From NCBI RefSeq assembly GCF_023065955.2, contig NW_026622771.1, positions 1 to 64,000 of the forward strand: DNA of 64,000 nucleotides, given 5' to 3'. The DNA is from Ursus arctos (lineage: Eukaryota > Chordata > Mammalia > Carnivora > Ursidae). Positions 62,214 through 64,000 of this stretch are shown one piece after another. The notes under the pieces are model-generated. The model worked only from the letters and a program-made list of their open reading frames with translations, did no database searches and was not told the DNA's origin. Position 1 is the stretch's first letter; each line of letters starts with the position of its first letter. The position numbers and the translations under genes are program-made.

Positions 62214-63895
62214 GTAGTGGGAAGCATTCAGATAAGTGCGTTTCTCAGCATAAAGAAATGATTGTACACTTAACATTTGGAAAGAATTCTGTGGAAACCA
62301 TCTGAAACTCACATTTTCTCTCATGAACCTGGAAGCATTGGCTCAAGGGTGAGGGAACATGTGACTCAGTGCGGTTTCCTAAACCCTGAGCACCGAGCCT
62401 CTGGTTAGAGAATGCCACTTCAAGCATCCTGATGCATGGAGAGAGAAGTTTTGTCAACTATCTGTATTGAACGGTAAGAGAAGTGCCCTGCCGAGAACAC
62501 TAAGAGAGAGCGCCATCTAGAGACAACCTTCCAACTTCCATCTACCTTCATGAAGATGGATGTATTTTCCAAAAGTTTGTATTAAAACACAAGGCACGTG
62601 CTGTATGCTCACATAAGAACACCCTTTGTAGAAGATCTTCCAACTCACATCTTCTGTAATGAAGATGGAAGTACTTGCAGAAGTGTGAGTGAACGCATCA
62701 GGAGAGGTTCTAGCTAAGTAGCATTGAGAACCAAGTCTGTGTTGTAGGAAGGCAACAACGATCTAACGTCGTTACCCATGAATACGCACGCATTTCCCAA
62801 AACGTGTGTTGAAACTTCAGGAAAATGCCATAGACGTAACCCTCAGTAAGGAGAGGGAATGCAAAGTGTCTTCTACCTCCCGTCTGTCACGATGATGGAA
62901 GCTTGTTTCAGAGTGTGAATTTAAGGGTAAGGAAAGGGCCGTTAACCGATCTTTGAGAAAGATCACTGTATCGAAGCCATCTTCCATCTCACATCTTCGG
63001 ATGTGAAGATGAAAACTTTTGCACAGGGGTGTAAGGAAATATAAGGAAAGTGCCACAGACTGAAATCTATGAAAGAACGCCGTACAGAAAGCATCTTGCA
63101 TCCCGCAATCTTCAGTCATGAGAACGGAAGCATGTGCAAAAGTGTACAAAAACATCAACATAAAGCACTTTGCTTAACGTGGTAGAAGAACACTGTGCAG
63201 CCACCATGTCTCAACTCATCACTCCTGTCGTGAAGATGGAGCTTTGTAAGGAAAGGGTAGTTAAGCAATCTTTGAGAAAGAATACTGTGTCGAAGCCATC
63301 TTCCCTCTCACGTCTTCAGACGTGAATACGTAACCGTTTGCACAGGGGTGTAAGGAAATATAAGGAAAGTGCCACAGACTGAAATCTATGAAAGAACGCC
63401 GTACACAAAGCATCTTGCATGCCACAATCTTCAGTCATGAGAACGGAAGCATGGGTAAAAGTGTGGAGGAAAACATCAACAGAAAGCAGTTTGCTTAACT
63501 CTGTAGAAGGGCACTCTGCAAGCCACCACGTCTCAACTCACCACTCCTGTGGTGAAGATGGAAGCCTTGGCAAGAGTGTGCACGAGCACGTAACGAAAGG
63601 GCCGTCCAGTTAATTCTGAGACCCAAATCTGTGTAGATAGACTACAACACCGAACCCACCTCCTGACGAATGAATCAACCAGGGATTTCTTCCCTGTGTG
63701 TGAACCTTAAGGAAAGAGCCATAAACTTAACAGGAGATGAGAATACTGGATCGATTGCTTCTTACAACCCACGGCTTCTCTCTCGTAGACATAAACATTT
63801 GCCACGTTGGGTTGAAAGCAGAAGGAAAGTGGCTGAGACTTTGCTTCGAGAGAGGATCTTACCAAATCGATCCTTCGAGGCATGTCTTCTAACGT
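62214..63895 (+). repeat. U39: type A unit preceding B-type sequence, 1682 bp
   Basis: Begins with ggaaag. M14-M15 carry tgtgaacc, gaatactgg and cttctaacg, but the usual B-linked ggatgtc reads gcatgtc as in A, giving a mixed haplotype not seen before other B starts. Confidence 0.92.
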
Positions 63896-64000
63896 GTAGT
63901 GGGAAGCATTCAGATAAGTGTATTTCTCAGCATAAAGAAATGATTGTACACTTAACCTTTGGAACGAATTCCGTGGAAACCATCGGAAAACCACATTTTC
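63896..64000 (+). repeat. U40: partial unit with B-type start
   Basis: The 105 bases present are B-like (gtgtatttc, cctttggaacg, attccgtgg, ggaaaacc). Whether it continues as a B 12-mer or an A chimera like U15 cannot be told. Confidence 0.85.

Larger units (their letters stand above)
1..64000. repeat. Satellite DNA array with higher-order repeats (whole window)
   Basis: The same roughly 1.68-kb sequence recurs head to tail from the first base to the last, always in the same orientation and with no foreign sequence between copies. I set unit boundaries at the invariant word gtagtgggaagc: 93, 1776, 3459, 5140 and so on to 63896. Each full unit contains 15 diverged monomers, recognisable by a gaagatgga-like start, a ttgcaaaagtgt-like word about 15-25 bases later, an aaggaaagtgcc-like word near base 40, and a catcttc-like word near the end. 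This two-level organisation, with diverged monomers and near-identical multimers, is the hallmark of higher-order satellite arrays, known best from primate alpha satellite. That suggests a centromeric or pericentromeric origin, but location and species are inference. No gene, tRNA, rRNA or transposon was found anywhere, including every stretch over 300 bases. Confidence 0.97.

Noticed and set aside
1..64000. Tandem protein-coding gene cluster
   Set aside because: No long frame, no splice-consistent coding pattern and no non-triplet avoidance in length variants. Repeat level and homogeneity fit satellite DNA.
1..64000. CRISPR array or other prokaryotic repeat system
   Set aside because: Repeats are contiguous monomers of about 112 bp with no unique spacers and no cas-like genes.
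1..64000. Alpha satellite, mouse minor or major satellite
   Set aside because: Monomer length (about 112 bp) and sequence words do not fit the 171-bp alpha, 120-bp minor or 234-bp major repeats as I know them, and no exact CENP-B box is present.

Overview
The whole 64 kb window is one uninterrupted, head-to-tail satellite DNA array. I found no gene, RNA gene, transposon or unique sequence. The organism is therefore a eukaryote. The layered repeat organisation looks like a centromeric or pericentromeric array from a long-read assembly, most plausibly of a vertebrate, but the species cannot be told from the sequence and I do not recognise the satellite family.

The dominant repeat is a 1683-bp higher-order unit (type A). 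It consists of 15 diverged monomers of about 109-119 bp, plus one short hybrid of 92 bp; they are called M1-M15 here. Units start at a constant 'gtagtgggaagc' word, the first at position 93. There are 39 complete units (U1-U39) and a partial unit at each edge (U0, U40). Thirty-three complete units are 15-mers of 1675-1683 bp. Five are a distinct 12-mer (type B, 1388 or 1393 bp; starts 30361, 35119, 41547, 46305, 55783). One is a 1361-bp recombinant 12-mer (U32, start 51057). Neighbouring A units differ at only a few positions, whereas monomers within a unit are strongly diverged.

Layout: from 93 to about 23.6 kb there are only A units, and most alternate between two subtypes, giving a roughly 3.37-kb dimer period. 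From about 23.6 to 27 kb there is a transition that includes an A/B chimera (U15). Two exact-length tandem copies of a seven-unit super-repeat of 11,186 bp follow (27004-38189 and 38190-49375, order A A B A A B A). From 49376 to 64000 lies a rearranged partial third copy and further A units.

The sequence also records how the array evolved. The 15-mer looks like a 12-mer in which three monomers (319 bp, M8-M10) are a tandem duplicate of M11-M13. U32 appears to be an A x B crossover inside a 70-bp stretch identical between M8 and M11. Possible functional features are perfect 7-bp dyads with 4-nt loops at the same place in M8, M11 and M13, whose paired bases covary; A-tracts spaced one helical turn apart in every B unit; and one near-match to a CENP-B box in A units. 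All short open frames recur with the repeat period and are judged non-coding.
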